Numbered from the stretch's first letter, positions 8,573-19,156 are shown. The stretch is 64,000 nt of DNA from Sphingobacteriaceae bacterium (GCA_947460875.1 CANHGR010000006.1:1-64000), one strand, 5' to 3'. The notes: generated by a model not told the origin, from the letters alone. Program-made: numbers and translations.

Positions 8573-10075
8573 ATGATTGATCTAAAACAATTCGAAGTAT
8601 GGTTTATAACGGGCAGTCAGCATTTATATGGCGAAGAAACCTTAAGACAAGTTGCTGAACACTCTCAACAACTAGCGAAATCGCTGGATACCGCATCGCA
8701 AATTCCGGTACGCGTAGTTTTTAAGCCTACCGTAAAGACACCGGATGAAATTTATGAAACCATCCGCGAAGCGAATAACTCAGCAAACTGCATCGGCTTA
8801 ATTACCTGGATGCATACCTTCTCGCCTGCTAAAATGTGGATCAGAGGCCTGAGTATCCTTCAAAAACCCCTGCTTCATCTTCATACCCAATTCAATAGAG
8901 ACATTCCATGGAATGCTATCGATATGGATTTCATGAACCTCAACCAAAGTGCTCATGGCGACCGCGAGTTTGGCTTTATGGTTTCGCGCATGCGCCTAAA
9001 CCGTAAAGTAGTGGTGGGGCATTGGCAAGACGAAGAAGTGCTCGAACAAATCAACGCATGGACAAGGGCTGCCGCAGGATGGCATGATTGGCAAGGAGCA
9101 AAATTTGCCCGTTTTGGCGATAACATGCGCTATGTAGCTGTAACAGAAGGGGATAAAGTTGAAGCGGAACTTAAATTTGGCTTTTCTGTCAACACCTATG
9201 GCATCGGCGACCTGGTAGCAGTTATCAATAACATAACTGAATCAGACATAGATGAACTGATTCAAGAATATAAAAGTTCTTACACGGTTGCTTCCTCCCT
9301 TTTAAAAGGGGGCGATAAGCATACTTCCTTGCGCGAAGCAGCAAAAATTGAGCTTGGCTTGCGCAAATTCTTACAAGATGGTGGCTTTAAAGGATTTACA
9401 GATACCTTCGAAGACCTTCATGGGATGATTCAGCTACCTGGCATTGCCGCACAAAGGCTTATGAATCAAGGATATGGGTTTGCCGGTGAAGGCGACTGGA
9501 AAACAGCGGCACTAGTGCGTGCCTTCAAGGTTATGGGCGCGGGACTGAAAGGCGGAAACGCTTTTATGGAAGATTACACCTATCATTTTGATCCCGAAAA
9601 TTCTTTAGTACTCGGTTCACATATGTTAGAAATTGATGAATCGATTGCCAGTGGAAAACCATCCGTGGAAGTTCATCCCCTGGGTATTGGTGGCAAAGCG
9701 GATCCCGTCAGGCTGATATTTAACGTGGCCGGAGGCGCAGCGCTCAATGCTTCAATGATCGATATGGGTAACCGTTTCCGTATGCTGGTTAACGAAGTAG
9801 AGGCAATAGAACCTACCAATGAACTACCTAAGCTGCCTGTAGCCCGCGTGTTATGGAAGCCCCTACCCGACATGAAAACAGCATGTGCCGCATGGATTTA
9901 TGCAGGTGGCGCACATCATACCGCCTACAGCCAGAACCTAAGTGTAGAGCATGTGCAAGATTTTGCAACTATTGCGGGTATTGAATGTGTACATATTGGC
10001 AAAGACACTAAACTTGGTCAGCTGCGTAATGAGCTAAAATGGAGCGAAATGTATTATCAGATAAATAAATCCTAA
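8573..10075 (+). CDS. araA: L-arabinose isomerase
   Basis: Interconverts L-arabinose and L-ribulose, the first intracellular step. The 500-aa length matches AraA (E. coli is also 500). Family landmarks include [20 protein letters not shown] at the start, [29 protein letters not shown] and [10 protein letters not shown]. The Mn-site region [17 protein letters not shown] and the late His in [10 protein letters not shown] are also present. It lies between araD and the symporter, completing the catabolic trio. No truncation or odd residues were seen. Confidence 0.96.
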   Translation: MIDLKQFEVWFITGSQHLYGEETLRQVAEHSQQLAKSLDTASQIPVRVVFKPTVKTPDEIYETIREANNSANCIGLITWMHTFSPAKMWIRGLSILQKPLLHLHTQFNRDIPWNAIDMDFMNLNQSAHGDREFGFMVSRMRLNRKVVVGHWQDEEVLEQINAWTRAAAGWHDWQGAKFARFGDNMRYVAVTEGDKVEAELKFGFSVNTYGIGDLVAVINNITESDIDELIQEYKSSYTVASSLLKGGDKHTSLREAAKIELGLRKFLQDGGFKGFTDTFEDLHGMIQLPGIAAQRLMNQGYGFAGEGDWKTAALVRAFKVMGAGLKGGNAFMEDYTYHFDPENSLVLGSHMLEIDESIASGKPSVEVHPLGIGGKADPVRLIFNVAGGAALNASMIDMGNRFRMLVNEVEAIEPTNELPKLPVARVLWKPLPDMKTACAAWIYAGGAHHTAYSQNLSVEHVQDFATIAGIECVHIGKDTKLGQLRNELKWSEMYYQINKS

Positions 10076-10105
10076 CCGAAATCAAAACCAATTAAACCAA
10101 ACATT

Positions 10106-11791
10106 ATGAATCAACTTAGCGGAATTGACTACGTCATTTTCATCATCTACTTCCTTATCGTAGCGGGCTACGGTATCTGGGTGTATCGTCGCGACAGGCT
10201 CGCCTCAAAAGACACGCAAGACTTCTTCTTGGCAAAAGGATCCCTTACCTGGTGGGCAATCGGCGCCTCGCTAATCGCGTCGAATATCTCTGCAGAGCAG
10301 TTTATTGGCATGAGCGGAGAAGGATATTTTGTGGGTATTGCCATTGCAGCATATGAGTGGGTAGCGGCAATCGCCCTGATCATTATGGCTGTTTGGTTCA
10401 TGCCGATCTACCTAAAAAATAAGATTTATACTATGCCTCAGTTTCTAAAAACGAGGTACAATGAAAGCGTAGCCCTAATCATGGCTGTCTTTTGGCTGTT
10501 TCTATATGTGTTTGTCAACCTAACTTCTATTTTATATTTAGGCGCTATCGCGATAAACGGAATGCTAGGCGGCGAATACTTGCATGTGATTATGATCTGC
10601 CTTGCCTTGTTTGCGCTCATTATTACCCTTGGCGGGATGGAAGTTATCGGTTATACCGACGTAATTCAAGTGGGCGTTTTGATTATTGGCGGGTTGGCAA
10701 CGACTTACTTAGCATTGACCATCGTCAGCGAACGTTTCGGATTGGGTAGCGATGCCATTGCTGGATTTAACGTCTTGATGAAAGATGCGCCCGAACATTT
10801 CCATATGATTTTGGATAAGCCAACGGCCGAATCATCTCCACTTGAGGTACAACGCTACCTTATTGTGCCGGGTATTGCCATGTATTTTGCAGGACAGTGG
10901 ATTGTGAATCTAAACTATTGGGGATGTAATCAGTACATCACCCAACGCGCATTAGGTGCTGATCTGAACACTGCCCGTACCGGTATTTTATTTGCCGGTT
11001 TATTAAAATTATTAATGCCTGTCATTGTAATGCTTCCTGGTATTGCGGCTTTTGTTCTTTATAAGAACGGACACTTGCCACAGCTCGAAGGTGGAAGTAA
11101 AGATGGGGCTTATTCTGCTATCCTTGGCTTTTTGCCGAATGGACTAAAAGGACTATCCATTGCGGCGCTCACCGCGGCAATCGTGGCTTCGTTGGCAGGA
11201 AAAGCAAATAGTATCTCTACAATTTTCACACTTGATATCTACAAAAAATATTTCAACACCGGAGCTGATGAAGGCAAATTGGTTTGGGTTGGTCGGCTTA
11301 CCGTGATTTTTGCCATGGTCATCGCGATGTTTTTTACATGGGGAGATATTCTAGGTATCGGCGGCGAAGGCGGTTTCACCTTCATCCAGAAATATACCGG
11401 CTTTATCAGTCCGGGTGTGTTTGCCATGTTCATTTTGGGCATGTTCTGGAAACGAACTACAGCTACGGCAGCCATGGCGGGTATCATTACCGGCTTTGTG
11501 CTATCGGTTTTCTTTAACAACTATGCCCCTGCCGTAATGGGTAATGAAAATATCTTGTTCACTGCATTTTTGAACGCTGATGGCAATTACGAAATTCCAT
11601 TCTTGATCTGTATGGGCTGGTCTTTCGTCTTTACCATGATCGTGATGATTGGTCTGAGCATGTTCGGACCGAAAGAAAATCCAAAAGCATTTGTGTTGGA
11701 AAAAGGAATGTTCAGTGTTCCGCCTGCAACAATGGTGTTGATCGTTATTACTGTGATGATTATTGCTGCGTTGTATATTAAGTTTTGGTAA
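10106..11791 (+). CDS. Sodium/sugar symporter, SSS family (arabinose uptake)
   Basis: A 561-aa inner-membrane transporter of the SGLT type with about 14 hydrophobic segments. It begins with GIDYVIFIIYFLIVAGYGIW. It carries SSS signatures such as TQDFFLAKGSLTWWAIGASL, the sodium-site-like SNISAEQFIGMSGEGY, and GKANSISTIFTLDIYK. Position 30 bp after araA strongly suggests it imports L-arabinose with sodium, although SSS members also carry galactose, xylose and other sugars. A strong terminator follows, so it is the last gene of the operon. Confidence 0.9.
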   Translation: MNQLSGIDYVIFIIYFLIVAGYGIWVYRRDRLASKDTQDFFLAKGSLTWWAIGASLIASNISAEQFIGMSGEGYFVGIAIAAYEWVAAIALIIMAVWFMPIYLKNKIYTMPQFLKTRYNESVALIMAVFWLFLYVFVNLTSILYLGAIAINGMLGGEYLHVIMICLALFALIITLGGMEVIGYTDVIQVGVLIIGGLATTYLALTIVSERFGLGSDAIAGFNVLMKDAPEHFHMILDKPTAESSPLEVQRYLIVPGIAMYFAGQWIVNLNYWGCNQYITQRALGADLNTARTGILFAGLLKLLMPVIVMLPGIAAFVLYKNGHLPQLEGGSKDGAYSAILGFLPNGLKGLSIAALTAAIVASLAGKANSISTIFTLDIYKKYFNTGADEGKLVWVGRLTVIFAMVIAMFFTWGDILGIGGEGGFTFIQKYTGFISPGVFAMFILGMFWKRTTATAAMAGIITGFVLSVFFNNYAPAVMGNENILFTAFLNADGNYEIPFLICMGWSFVFTMIVMIGLSMFGPKENPKAFVLEKGMFSVPPATMVLIVITVMIIAALYIKFW

Positions 11792-11848
11792 ACGTGCATA
11801 GCGCATAGCGACTGGTGCAAGGCCTAAGTATCAGTGAATGGCCATTTT

Positions 11849-11879
11849 GTGATCCGATGAACAACGTTCATCGGATCAC
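11849..11879 (+). terminator. Intrinsic terminator of the ara operon
   Basis: A perfect 14-bp stem (GTGATCCGATGAAC with its complement) around a 3-nt loop, followed by TTTATTT. It sits 57 bp after the symporter stop and is the strongest hairpin in this part of the window. Confidence 0.9.
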
Positions 11880-11911
11880 TTTATTTACGACCATTTTCAT
11901 TACTCCTCTAG

Positions 11912-12310
11912 GTGGGCTTTTTAGGGCCTTATTTCCTTTACTCAATTAAGTCATTGCTCCGTGCTCCTTCCATTTTACTCCCTATATTGCATGAGCGTCT
12001 CTCAATAATTCTAAATGGAATTAAACCAAATAAATATCTTTTCGAAGGGCAATACGGGGGACAATACAGCGGCCGAAGTTTAGCCCAAGTATTTGACAGA
12101 TGTTTAAAAGCCACCGGAATTAAGAAAGACGTCTCCTTGCATTCATTGAGGCATAGCTTCGCGACGCATTTATTAGAGAGCGGCACAGAAATTCGTTATA
12201 TACAAGAGCTCCTTGGCCATAGCAGTCCGAAAACTACCATGATCTATACCCACGTTAGCACTAAAGCCATCTCAACTATTAGCAGTCCGTTTGATGACCT
12301 CGAAACCTAA
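11912..12310 (+). pseudogene. Tyrosine recombinase, C-terminal catalytic remnant
   Basis: Only the C-terminal part of a XerC/D-like integrase remains. From about residue 33 it reads as a recombinase, with [18 protein letters not shown], the Arg-containing box [15 protein letters not shown], the [16 protein letters not shown] box with His and the nucleophile Tyr, and a tail ending SPFDDLET. The first about 32 residues look unrelated and the core-binding domain and first catalytic Arg are missing, so it cannot be a full enzyme. A 36-codon frame overlaps its end (12294-12404), with no recognisable product. It marks the left edge of the accessory island. Confidence 0.8.
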
Positions 12311-12411
12311 AAAAATAAAGAGCGTAAGCTATTGCAGTATTTACGCCACAACCCAATTTGAAACCGAAGAATTAGAGCGTATATTAGAGGGGGATACGCT
12401 TTAATAAACAA

Positions 12412-12424
12412 GTCGGGCGTAATT
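12412..12424 (+). other. Cassette-boundary-like core site
   Basis: GTCGGGCGTAATT closely matches GTTAAGCATAATT at 15598 (pattern GTYRRGCRTAATT). It resembles the 3' core (GTTRRRY) of integron cassettes, with one departure at the third base. It lies upstream of the VIT1-like gene. The relation is inferred. Confidence 0.35.
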
Positions 12425-12575
12425 TGATAAAACATTGCGATCTATATTTTTATGACCACGGTCATTTATTTCTAAACACGTAATGCTCACCTTTAAAAAA
12501 TATTCATCAGATTCAAATTCAATTATTATAGGTTCCGTTAATCGTTATTTTACGACAACTAACAGCTACAAGACA

Positions 12576-13277
12576 ATGATAACAATTGACAACTATTTAG
12601 ACAGCCATTATATACACCGAAGCAACTGGTTGAGAGCTGCTGTTCTTGGAGCAAATGACGGAATAATTTCAATTTCAAGTCTTGCTATTGGAGTTGCTGC
12701 GGCAAGTTCGACAAGAGAGCCGATTGTTTTAGCAACAGTCGCAGGACTTGTTGCGGGTGCTTTATCTATGGCAGCAGGCGAATATGTTTCGGTAAGTTCG
12801 CAAACGGACACCGAAAAAGCCGACATTGAAAGAGAGATGAAGGAGCTTAAAGAAATGCCCAAAGAAGAGCTAAATATATTAGCTCAAATCTATGAGAGAC
12901 GTGGACTAAAAAAAGAGACAGCTATGCAAGTAGCCATTGAATTGACAGAGAAAGACGCTTTGGGCACACACATAAGAGATGAATTAGGTATTAACGAAAT
13001 TAGTCAAGCAAATCCTATACAAGCAGCGATAGCATCGGGAGCATCTTTTACAGTTGGCGGTGTTATGCCATTATTGACAGTTCTTTTTGCACCAGTAGGA
13101 GGAATGGAATATTGGCTATATGGTTTTACTATAATATTTCTTGTGATTTTGGGAGCAACATCAGCAAAAACAGGCGGTTCAAGCATTAAAAAAGCTATTA
13201 GTCGCATTACTATTTGGGGGACAATTGCAATGGGTTTATCAGCACTTGTAGGTTATCTCTTTGGAGTAAATGTTTAA
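12576..13277 (+). CDS. VIT1/CCC1-family membrane transporter
   Basis: A protein of about 233 aa of the VIT family (Fe2+/Mn2+ transport in plants and yeast; mostly uncharacterised in bacteria). The family start SHYIHRSNWLRAAVLGANDG is visible, followed by a membrane helix (IISISSLAIGVAAAS), SMAAGEYVSVSSQTDTEKAD, a charged cytosolic metal-binding-type segment, and C-terminal helices ending GYLFGVNV. I chose the ATG at 12576 (MITIDNYLDSHYIH) because the 31 residues encoded before it, from 12483, are unlike the family. It is followed after 18 bp by a small membrane protein gene. Base composition is lower in G+C than the ara operon, consistent with transfer. Confidence 0.85.
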   Translation: MITIDNYLDSHYIHRSNWLRAAVLGANDGIISISSLAIGVAAASSTREPIVLATVAGLVAGALSMAAGEYVSVSSQTDTEKADIEREMKELKEMPKEELNILAQIYERRGLKKETAMQVAIELTEKDALGTHIRDELGINEISQANPIQAAIASGASFTVGGVMPLLTVLFAPVGGMEYWLYGFTIIFLVILGATSAKTGGSSIKKAISRITIWGTIAMGLSALVGYLFGVNV

Positions 13278-13295
13278 TTTTTAAAATACAATAAT

Positions 13296-13790
13296 ATGAA
13301 CGGAGCACATTGGCATTTAGTGGTAAATCATCTACCAATCATTTTCCCCATTGTGGGAGTAATCGTAATGATTACAGGACTTATTTCAAAATCAGAAGTT
13401 GTTAAACGAACGGCATTTATGATTTTTATTTTAGGTACGTTGGCTGCAATTGCAGCAATGACAACAGGCGAAGGAGCAGAAGATGTGGTAGAAAAAATAA
13501 GCGGAGTTACTGAGGATTATATTAAAAGCCACGAGGAAACGGCTGAAAAATTCGCTTTACTTTCCTATATTTTAGGAGGTATTTCTTTACTTGGGCTTTG
13601 GACAAGTTTTAAACAGAAACCCTTTTCTTTAATTGTAGCAATTGTCACATTGGTGTTTGCAATAGTGGCACTATTCTTTGCCAAACAAACAGGTACAACA
13701 GGCGGAGAAATTAGACATACAGAAATTAGAAGTGGGAATAATATTCCTGCGACAGAAAACGGTAACAGCGAAAAAAGCAATGACGACTAA
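13296..13790 (+). CDS. DUF2231-like small membrane protein
   Basis: A 164-aa membrane protein with four hydrophobic segments and a conserved N-terminus (MNGAHWHLVVNHLPIIFPIV) in which HWHLVVNHLP resembles DUF2231-type proteins, some of which are thought to bind heme. The middle has a charged loop (EDVVEKISGVTEDYIKSHEE) and the tail is hydrophilic. It lies 18 bp after the VIT1-like gene and probably shares its transcript. A role in metal or redox handling is inference from that neighbour only. Confidence 0.65.
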   Translation: MNGAHWHLVVNHLPIIFPIVGVIVMITGLISKSEVVKRTAFMIFILGTLAAIAAMTTGEGAEDVVEKISGVTEDYIKSHEETAEKFALLSYILGGISLLGLWTSFKQKPFSLIVAIVTLVFAIVALFFAKQTGTTGGEIRHTEIRSGNNIPATENGNSEKSNDD

Positions 13791-13791
13791 A

Positions 13792-13804
13792 AACTACGCC
13801 TAAC
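13792..13804 (+). other. attC-like 5' arm after the VIT1/DUF2231 pair
   Basis: AACTACGCCTAAC begins one base after the stop codon. GCCTAAC fits the RYYYAAC core of attC sites, and the stretch is nearly the same as AACTACGCACAAC after the stop at 16189. The matching 3' arm is absent, because a gene fragment follows directly. Confidence 0.4.
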
Positions 13805-13811
13805 ATGGGCT

Positions 13812-13994
13812 AAAAAGACAGCGGAAGCATTAAAGAAATTATATTCTAATCTCCCGACGCAGAAGCTTTTGGAAATTGTTGACAACAAGTTTGACTATAC
13901 CGACCTTGCTGTACAAATTGCGTTGTCAGCGCTCTCAACGCGACAAGTGAATACGAAAGCGTTCGTATACTCAATAGTTGTGACATTCACTTAG
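13812..13994 (+). pseudogene. Gene fragment, hypothetical protein
   Basis: A frame without a start codon that reads as real protein: EALKKLYSNLPTQKLLEIV, then DNKFDYTDLAVQIALSALS, ending in a less convincing tail. The pattern (LLEIV-N--DY--LAV-IA---L) resembles the N-terminal part of widespread small Bacteroidota proteins of unknown function. It starts right after the attC-like arm, so it may be the disrupted target or a remnant of another cassette. Confidence 0.4.
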
Positions 13995-14017
13995 CGTATC
14001 AAATAATATCAGAACAA

Positions 14018-14046
14018 AAAAGCCGCCCATGATATGGGCGGCTTTT
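14018..14046 (-). terminator. Intrinsic terminator (bidirectional) for the esterase at 14066
   Basis: A 13-bp stem (AAAAGCCGCCCAT with its complement) around a 3-nt loop, with A/T runs on both sides. It lies just past the stop of the minus-strand esterase and could also stop plus-strand transcripts from the island. Confidence 0.85.
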
Positions 14047-14065
14047 GTTATAAATAATCAATTGC

Positions 14066-15649
<1,584 letters not shown>

Positions 15650-15883
15650 ATGTCAATTTATAATCAGATAAAAAAGAAAAAAACGACAAGCGAAATTTTG
15701 AAAATTAAACGATTTCTCTCGATGACAGTCTTACTATTAGGCTCGTTACTGATAACTTATATGGTTATCGTTGAAAACGAACTTGGTGCAATACCATTAT
15801 TTCTGATTATTACTGGAATAATATGGTTCGTGATCAATGAAATACAAATTAACAACTATATTCAGAAAGCAAAAGTTGATTGA
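15650..15883 (+). CDS. Small membrane protein, unknown
   Basis: A 77-aa protein with a Lys-rich N-terminus (MSIYNQIKKKKTTSEILKIK), then two hydrophobic segments (MTVLLLGSLLITYMVIV and IPLFLIITGIIWFVI) separated by a short NELGA turn, ending hydrophilic. It resembles a two-helix hairpin with both ends in the cytoplasm. It lies 21 bp before another small membrane gene, so the pair is probably one transcript, and both sit between two attC-like boundaries. Family not recognised; very A+T rich. Confidence 0.55.
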   Translation: MSIYNQIKKKKTTSEILKIKRFLSMTVLLLGSLLITYMVIVENELGAIPLFLIITGIIWFVINEIQINNYIQKAKVD

Positions 15884-15904
15884 TTTAGTCAATAAGTGTA
15901 TCTT

Positions 15905-16189
15905 ATGAAAGATAAAAGATTAATTGCTATACTATTGTCAGTATTAATGATTTTGCTTATTCCGTTTGTTGCGATGCAATTCACGAATCAGGTAAATTGG
16001 AATATTGCTGATTTTATAGTAATGGGTGTTTTGTTACTAGTAACTGGATTATTATGTGAACTTGTGTTTAGACGAGTTAAAAGCGTGACAAATAGAATAA
16101 TTATTTGTGGAATCATCTTATTTGCTTTATTTCTTGTTTGGGCAGAATTTGCAGTTGGAATATTTGGGACACCATTTGCTGGTGATTAA
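15905..16189 (+). CDS. Small membrane protein, unknown
   Basis: A 94-aa protein with three predicted transmembrane helices (ILLSVLMILLIPFVAMQF, FIVMGVLLLVTGLLCELVF, IIICGIILFALFLVWAEFAV) and a short tail ending GTPFAGD. I prefer the ATG at 15905 (MKDKRLIAILL) over an in-frame ATG nine bases earlier. Similar short proteins occur across Bacteroidota with no known function. An attC-like folded element follows the stop within 15 bp. Confidence 0.55.
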   Translation: MKDKRLIAILLSVLMILLIPFVAMQFTNQVNWNIADFIVMGVLLLVTGLLCELVFRRVKSVTNRIIICGIILFALFLVWAEFAVGIFGTPFAGD

Positions 16190-16200
16190 AATAAATAACT

Positions 16201-16336
16201 ACGCACAACATCATGCATAGTACATTTGGCGGATAGTACTAATTACGAGGGTGTAACCTAAAATAAACTTCGTAGCGGTTTGATAGGTTCGTGCTTCGAA
16301 TCGCCAAACGTCACCATACACGAAAACGTTAAAAGC
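16201..16336 (+). other. attC-like imperfect inverted repeat
   Basis: The element begins ACGCACAAC and ends GTTAAAAGC. The outer AAC/GTT and inner TTTGGCG (16235 onward) and CGCCAAA (about 16303-16309) pair, with weaker complementarity between them, giving two arms of about 35 nt around a spacer. Size (about 135 nt), position just after a stop codon and the AAC...GTT ends resemble an integron attC site, but the core boxes are not canonical. Whether it recombines is not known. Confidence 0.45.
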
Positions 16337-16378
16337 AAGCCTAAACGAAAACAATAAACATTCAAACCAATAAACAAA

Positions 16379-17146
16379 ATGACACTAATACCAATTATCG
16401 GAATCATTATCGCAATACTACTATCAGGACTTCGTATTGCACAAGAATATCAGCGTGGAGTTGTATTCAGACTTGGACGTTTTCAATCAATTAAAGGACC
16501 TGGACTTTATTGGATTATACCGCTAATTGACCGACAACAAAAGGTTGACATTAGAACTAAAACCGTTGACCTTGAACAACAAGAGACAATTACCAAAGAC
16601 AGCGTAACAATTAAAGTAAATGCAGTTCTTTGGTTTAAGATTACAAATCCTGAATATGCCATCATTAAAATAGCAGACTACAACAAAGCTGTTTATCAGT
16701 TTTCTGTGACCGCTTTACGGAACATTATTGGGCAACATTCTCTTGACGAAGTTTTGAGAGAGAGGGAACAGATAAACGGAACACTTCAAAAAATCGTGGA
16801 CGCTACAACTGAACCTTGGGGAATTAAAATTGAAATGGTAGAGATGAAGGATGTTGAAATTCCAGAAGCGATGCAACGAGCGATGGCAAGAGAGGCGGAA
16901 GCCATTAGAGAGAAAAGAGCAAGAATTGTCAAAGCCGAAGCTGAATTAGAAGCATCTATAAAGTTGACACAAGGAGCAAAAGAAATGGAAGGAAGTCCAA
17001 TTGCACTTGAACTTAGACGAATGCAAATGCTTTCCGAAATTGGTATTGACAACAACACGACGACCATTGTTCTAGTGCCATCAGACTTTACAAACGCTGC
17101 AAAAAGTTTTACTGAATTAGTTAATAAAAAGAAACTTGACGAATAA
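16379..17146 (+). CDS. Slipin (SPFH/band 7, stomatin-like protein)
   Basis: A 255-aa protein with one N-terminal membrane anchor (LIPIIGIIIAILLSGLRIAQ) and an SPFH domain. Stomatin-type signatures are EYQRGVVFRLGRF, GPGLYWIIPLID, DSVTIKVNAVLWFKI, VTALRNIIGQHSLDEVL and WGIKIEMVEMKDVEIPEAMQ. The C-terminal region is a coiled coil (EAEAIREKRARIVKAEAELE). Stomatins scaffold membrane microdomains and often pair with NfeD proteases, but no nfeD is adjacent. It lies between attC-like elements in the accessory island, and its low G+C fits acquisition. Confidence 0.9.
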   Translation: MTLIPIIGIIIAILLSGLRIAQEYQRGVVFRLGRFQSIKGPGLYWIIPLIDRQQKVDIRTKTVDLEQQETITKDSVTIKVNAVLWFKITNPEYAIIKIADYNKAVYQFSVTALRNIIGQHSLDEVLREREQINGTLQKIVDATTEPWGIKIEMVEMKDVEIPEAMQRAMAREAEAIREKRARIVKAEAELEASIKLTQGAKEMEGSPIALELRRMQMLSEIGIDNNTTTIVLVPSDFTNAAKSFTELVNKKKLDE

Positions 17147-17154
17147 GCGACATA

Positions 17155-17182
17155 CTGCTAACAGCACCTATGCAATAGGCGG
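17155..17182 (+). other. attC-like 5' arm after slipin gene
   Basis: CTGCTAACAGCACC followed by TATGCAATAGGCGGG, starting 9 bp after the slipin stop. It parallels the arm after 16189 (CGCACAAC...TGCATA...TTTGGCGG). No 3' arm is seen before the converging gene at 17223. Confidence 0.35.
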
Positions 17183-17222
17183 GATTTCGTTCTCAGCAGA
17201 TAGTTTTGTGGTTGCCGAAAGT

Positions 17223-18047
17223 TCAGTTCTCCGCATCAACCTTTGTGCTGAAAATTGCCGCCTTCGCCAAGCCCGAAACCGGTAAACGCATTTTTCTGAT
17301 CCCGATTAAAACAAAAATAAATAAACTGTACATGATAAAAAACGGAACGATATATTCCACCAGGTTTAGGGGCAGCATAATGGCTATAATCAGCAGCTGA
17401 AAGCCCAGTCCGTAGATAGAAAGCATGGTCATAAACCAGTTTGGAAACGTTCTGACTTTATAGGCCCCCCGATCTAAAAAGTGAATTATTTTATCAAAAG
17501 GGCCATAAACTATCGAATAAATAGTAAACAACATAGCTACTGATTTTTGACTTTCGCCGGGGAAAGCTTTGGGTGCTTTGTATTCAAAAACCTTGCTGGT
17601 CGAATCGGCACCCACAGATTTATTTCTCAAAATCACATAGTAGTAATTATACAAAGTGCCTTGTAATTGAATAGAAATAAACGCAACGATAGTTAACAAC
17701 AGCGTAGTTTCAGACACATAACAAATAGCCATGAAAAGCAAAAAGTTCAGGATGATATCAAAAATACTATCCAGATATCTTCCCGTATAAGATGGTGAGT
17801 TTTTCGCTCTTGCCAGTTCGCCATCGGCGGCATCAATAACTGATTTCAGAATAATAAAAAACCCGGCTAACCAATACTTGCCTTCTAAAATGCAATAGAT
17901 AGCCGTTAATCCCACCATACCAAAAAGCAAGGTTACATGGATGGAAGTTAGCCGCGTATTTTTAAATTGGTTGGCAAATACTTTCGCAAACGGCCTTCCG
18001 TAATCAGATAAATCAAAAAAACCATCAGGAGTAGCAAGTTTAGACAT
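17223..18047 (-). CDS. CDP-alcohol phosphatidyltransferase family enzyme
   Basis: An integral membrane enzyme that joins a CDP-linked lipid or alcohol to an acceptor alcohol in phospholipid synthesis. The full signature D-x2-D-G-x2-A-R-x8-G-x3-D-x3-D is present: DAADGELAR followed by G, D and D at the right spacing (TGRYLDSIFD). About six hydrophobic helices surround it. I use the ATG at 18047 (MSKLATPDGFFDLS); nine further codons upstream look spurious. The specific acceptor (inositol, glycerol phosphate, serine or other) cannot be told. Its 3' end abuts the attC-like arm of the island, so the last residues may have been altered by the insertion. Confidence 0.85.
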   Translation of the reverse strand: MSKLATPDGFFDLSDYGRPFAKVFANQFKNTRLTSIHVTLLFGMVGLTAIYCILEGKYWLAGFFIILKSVIDAADGELARAKNSPSYTGRYLDSIFDIILNFLLFMAICYVSETTLLLTIVAFISIQLQGTLYNYYYVILRNKSVGADSTSKVFEYKAPKAFPGESQKSVAMLFTIYSIVYGPFDKIIHFLDRGAYKVRTFPNWFMTMLSIYGLGFQLLIIAIMLPLNLVEYIVPFFIMYSLFIFVLIGIRKMRLPVSGLAKAAIFSTKVDAEN

Positions 18048-18476
18048 GTAGCAAAAAGTATAAGAGCCGGGCACTATAGCTGGCTTGTAAAAGTACTACA
18101 TCTGCCAACCTTGCGCAAGCATGTTTTACTTGTTCGGAAAAGCATGGTGAATTTAACTACAAAGTCCACAAACAACTAATTGGTTGAGAAAGCACACGAA
18201 CGCTCGGAGTAACTTGTTTAGGTTGCAGTTCTGGGCAGCCGGACGAAGAATGAAAAAAGACTGTGCTTTTCAACCGCGTTTAAAGCAGTCTAATCACTAA
18301 TTTTCTCCAGTTTTAACTTCAGCCCAGGAACCTAAACTTTTCTGAGATAAAGAAAACGCAACCTATCGATGTATACAAAAAATAGGCCTGCGGGTGGTTT
18401 AACAAAATGCTGTATCGTACTTGAAAATATAGGGATTTATGACTAGGTCATTCAGTCTAGATCGCCCATTTTTTAA

Positions 18477-18500
18477 ATACTGACCGTTATCGGTCAGTAT
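18477..18500. promoter_or_regulatory. Perfect inverted repeat, TetR-operator-like
   Basis: ATACTGACCG and its complement around TTAT (10-bp arms). TGACCG-N-CGGTCA palindromes are typical of TetR/AcrR-family operators, by recall. It lies 177 bp upstream of the DUF2975 gene in a gap of about 600 bp with no TetR gene in sight. Confidence 0.5.
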
Positions 18501-18600
18501 AAGGATGAGCCAACTAATCCTAACCGTCGAACAATTCAAATTCAGAAAGTTTAAATTAGTTTATTAAGATAAAGATGTGTGTTTTCCAAACTTTCTATTA

Positions 18601-18622
18601 AAACAATAAATATTTATTGTTT
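18601..18622. promoter_or_regulatory. 22-bp perfect palindrome upstream of DUF2975-XRE pair
   Basis: AAACAATAAATATTTATTGTTT, 55 bp before the DUF2975 start. A plausible -7 element (CATTTTTG) lies about 20 bp after a TTG within it. The likely role is an operator for the XRE regulator encoded two genes down; this is inference from position and symmetry. Confidence 0.5.
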
Positions 18623-18676
18623 ATCAAAAATATTTACTCATTTTTGTGAGCATATTTTAACATTCTAAAAATAATT

Positions 18677-19156
18677 ATGAAAAGAGGTTCAATACTATTT
18701 CTTCAGGGATTTATTGTGCTTATTGGCATTGTGACACTAGCTATCATGATTCGGCTTCCCTTGACCGAGGGAAGAGCCGTAAACTTAGATCTGTTCAGCA
18801 TTTACTCTGATCCGTTTATCTTGTATGGATATGCAGCGTCTATCCCATTTTTTATTGCGCTGTATAAGGCGTTCAAATTACTCGGATATATCGGACAAAA
18901 TATAGCATTTTCACTAAACTCGGTGAGGACTTTAAGGAGTATAAAACATTGCGCAATCGTACTAAGCATCTTTATTGTGATGGCAGGACTATATATAAGG
19001 ATATTTCATGATAAAGATGACGACCCTGCGGGGTTTCTTGCCATGTGTATTGTAACTACTCTTGTTTCTCTAGTAGTTGCTACTACCGCGGCTGTGTTTG
19101 AAAAAATCTTACAAAATGCCGTAGATATGAAATCTGAAAATGACTTAACAATTTAA
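18677..19156 (+). CDS. DUF2975 membrane protein
   Basis: A 159-aa protein with four hydrophobic segments: an N-terminal anchor, one around DPFILYGYAASIPFFIALYK, one around HCAIVLSIFIVMAGLYI, and one around AMCIVTTLVSLVVATTAAVF. The spacing and the short XRE-type gene starting 3 bp after its stop match the widespread DUF2975-XRE pair. The function of these pairs is unknown; control of the membrane protein by the small regulator is inferred. A 22-bp palindrome lies upstream. Confidence 0.8.
   Translation: MKRGSILFLQGFIVLIGIVTLAIMIRLPLTEGRAVNLDLFSIYSDPFILYGYAASIPFFIALYKAFKLLGYIGQNIAFSLNSVRTLRSIKHCAIVLSIFIVMAGLYIRIFHDKDDDPAGFLAMCIVTTLVSLVVATTAAVFEKILQNAVDMKSENDLTI

Noticed and set aside
12294-12404. 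36-codon frame overlapping the recombinase end ([10 protein letters not shown]...)
   Set aside because: No recognisable family and no ribosome-binding hint; kept only as a note because it is protein-like and could be part of the same relic.
12483-12575. Upstream start for the VIT1-like gene
   Set aside because: The extra 31 residues are unlike the family, which begins close to the SHYIHRSNWLR segment at the chosen start.
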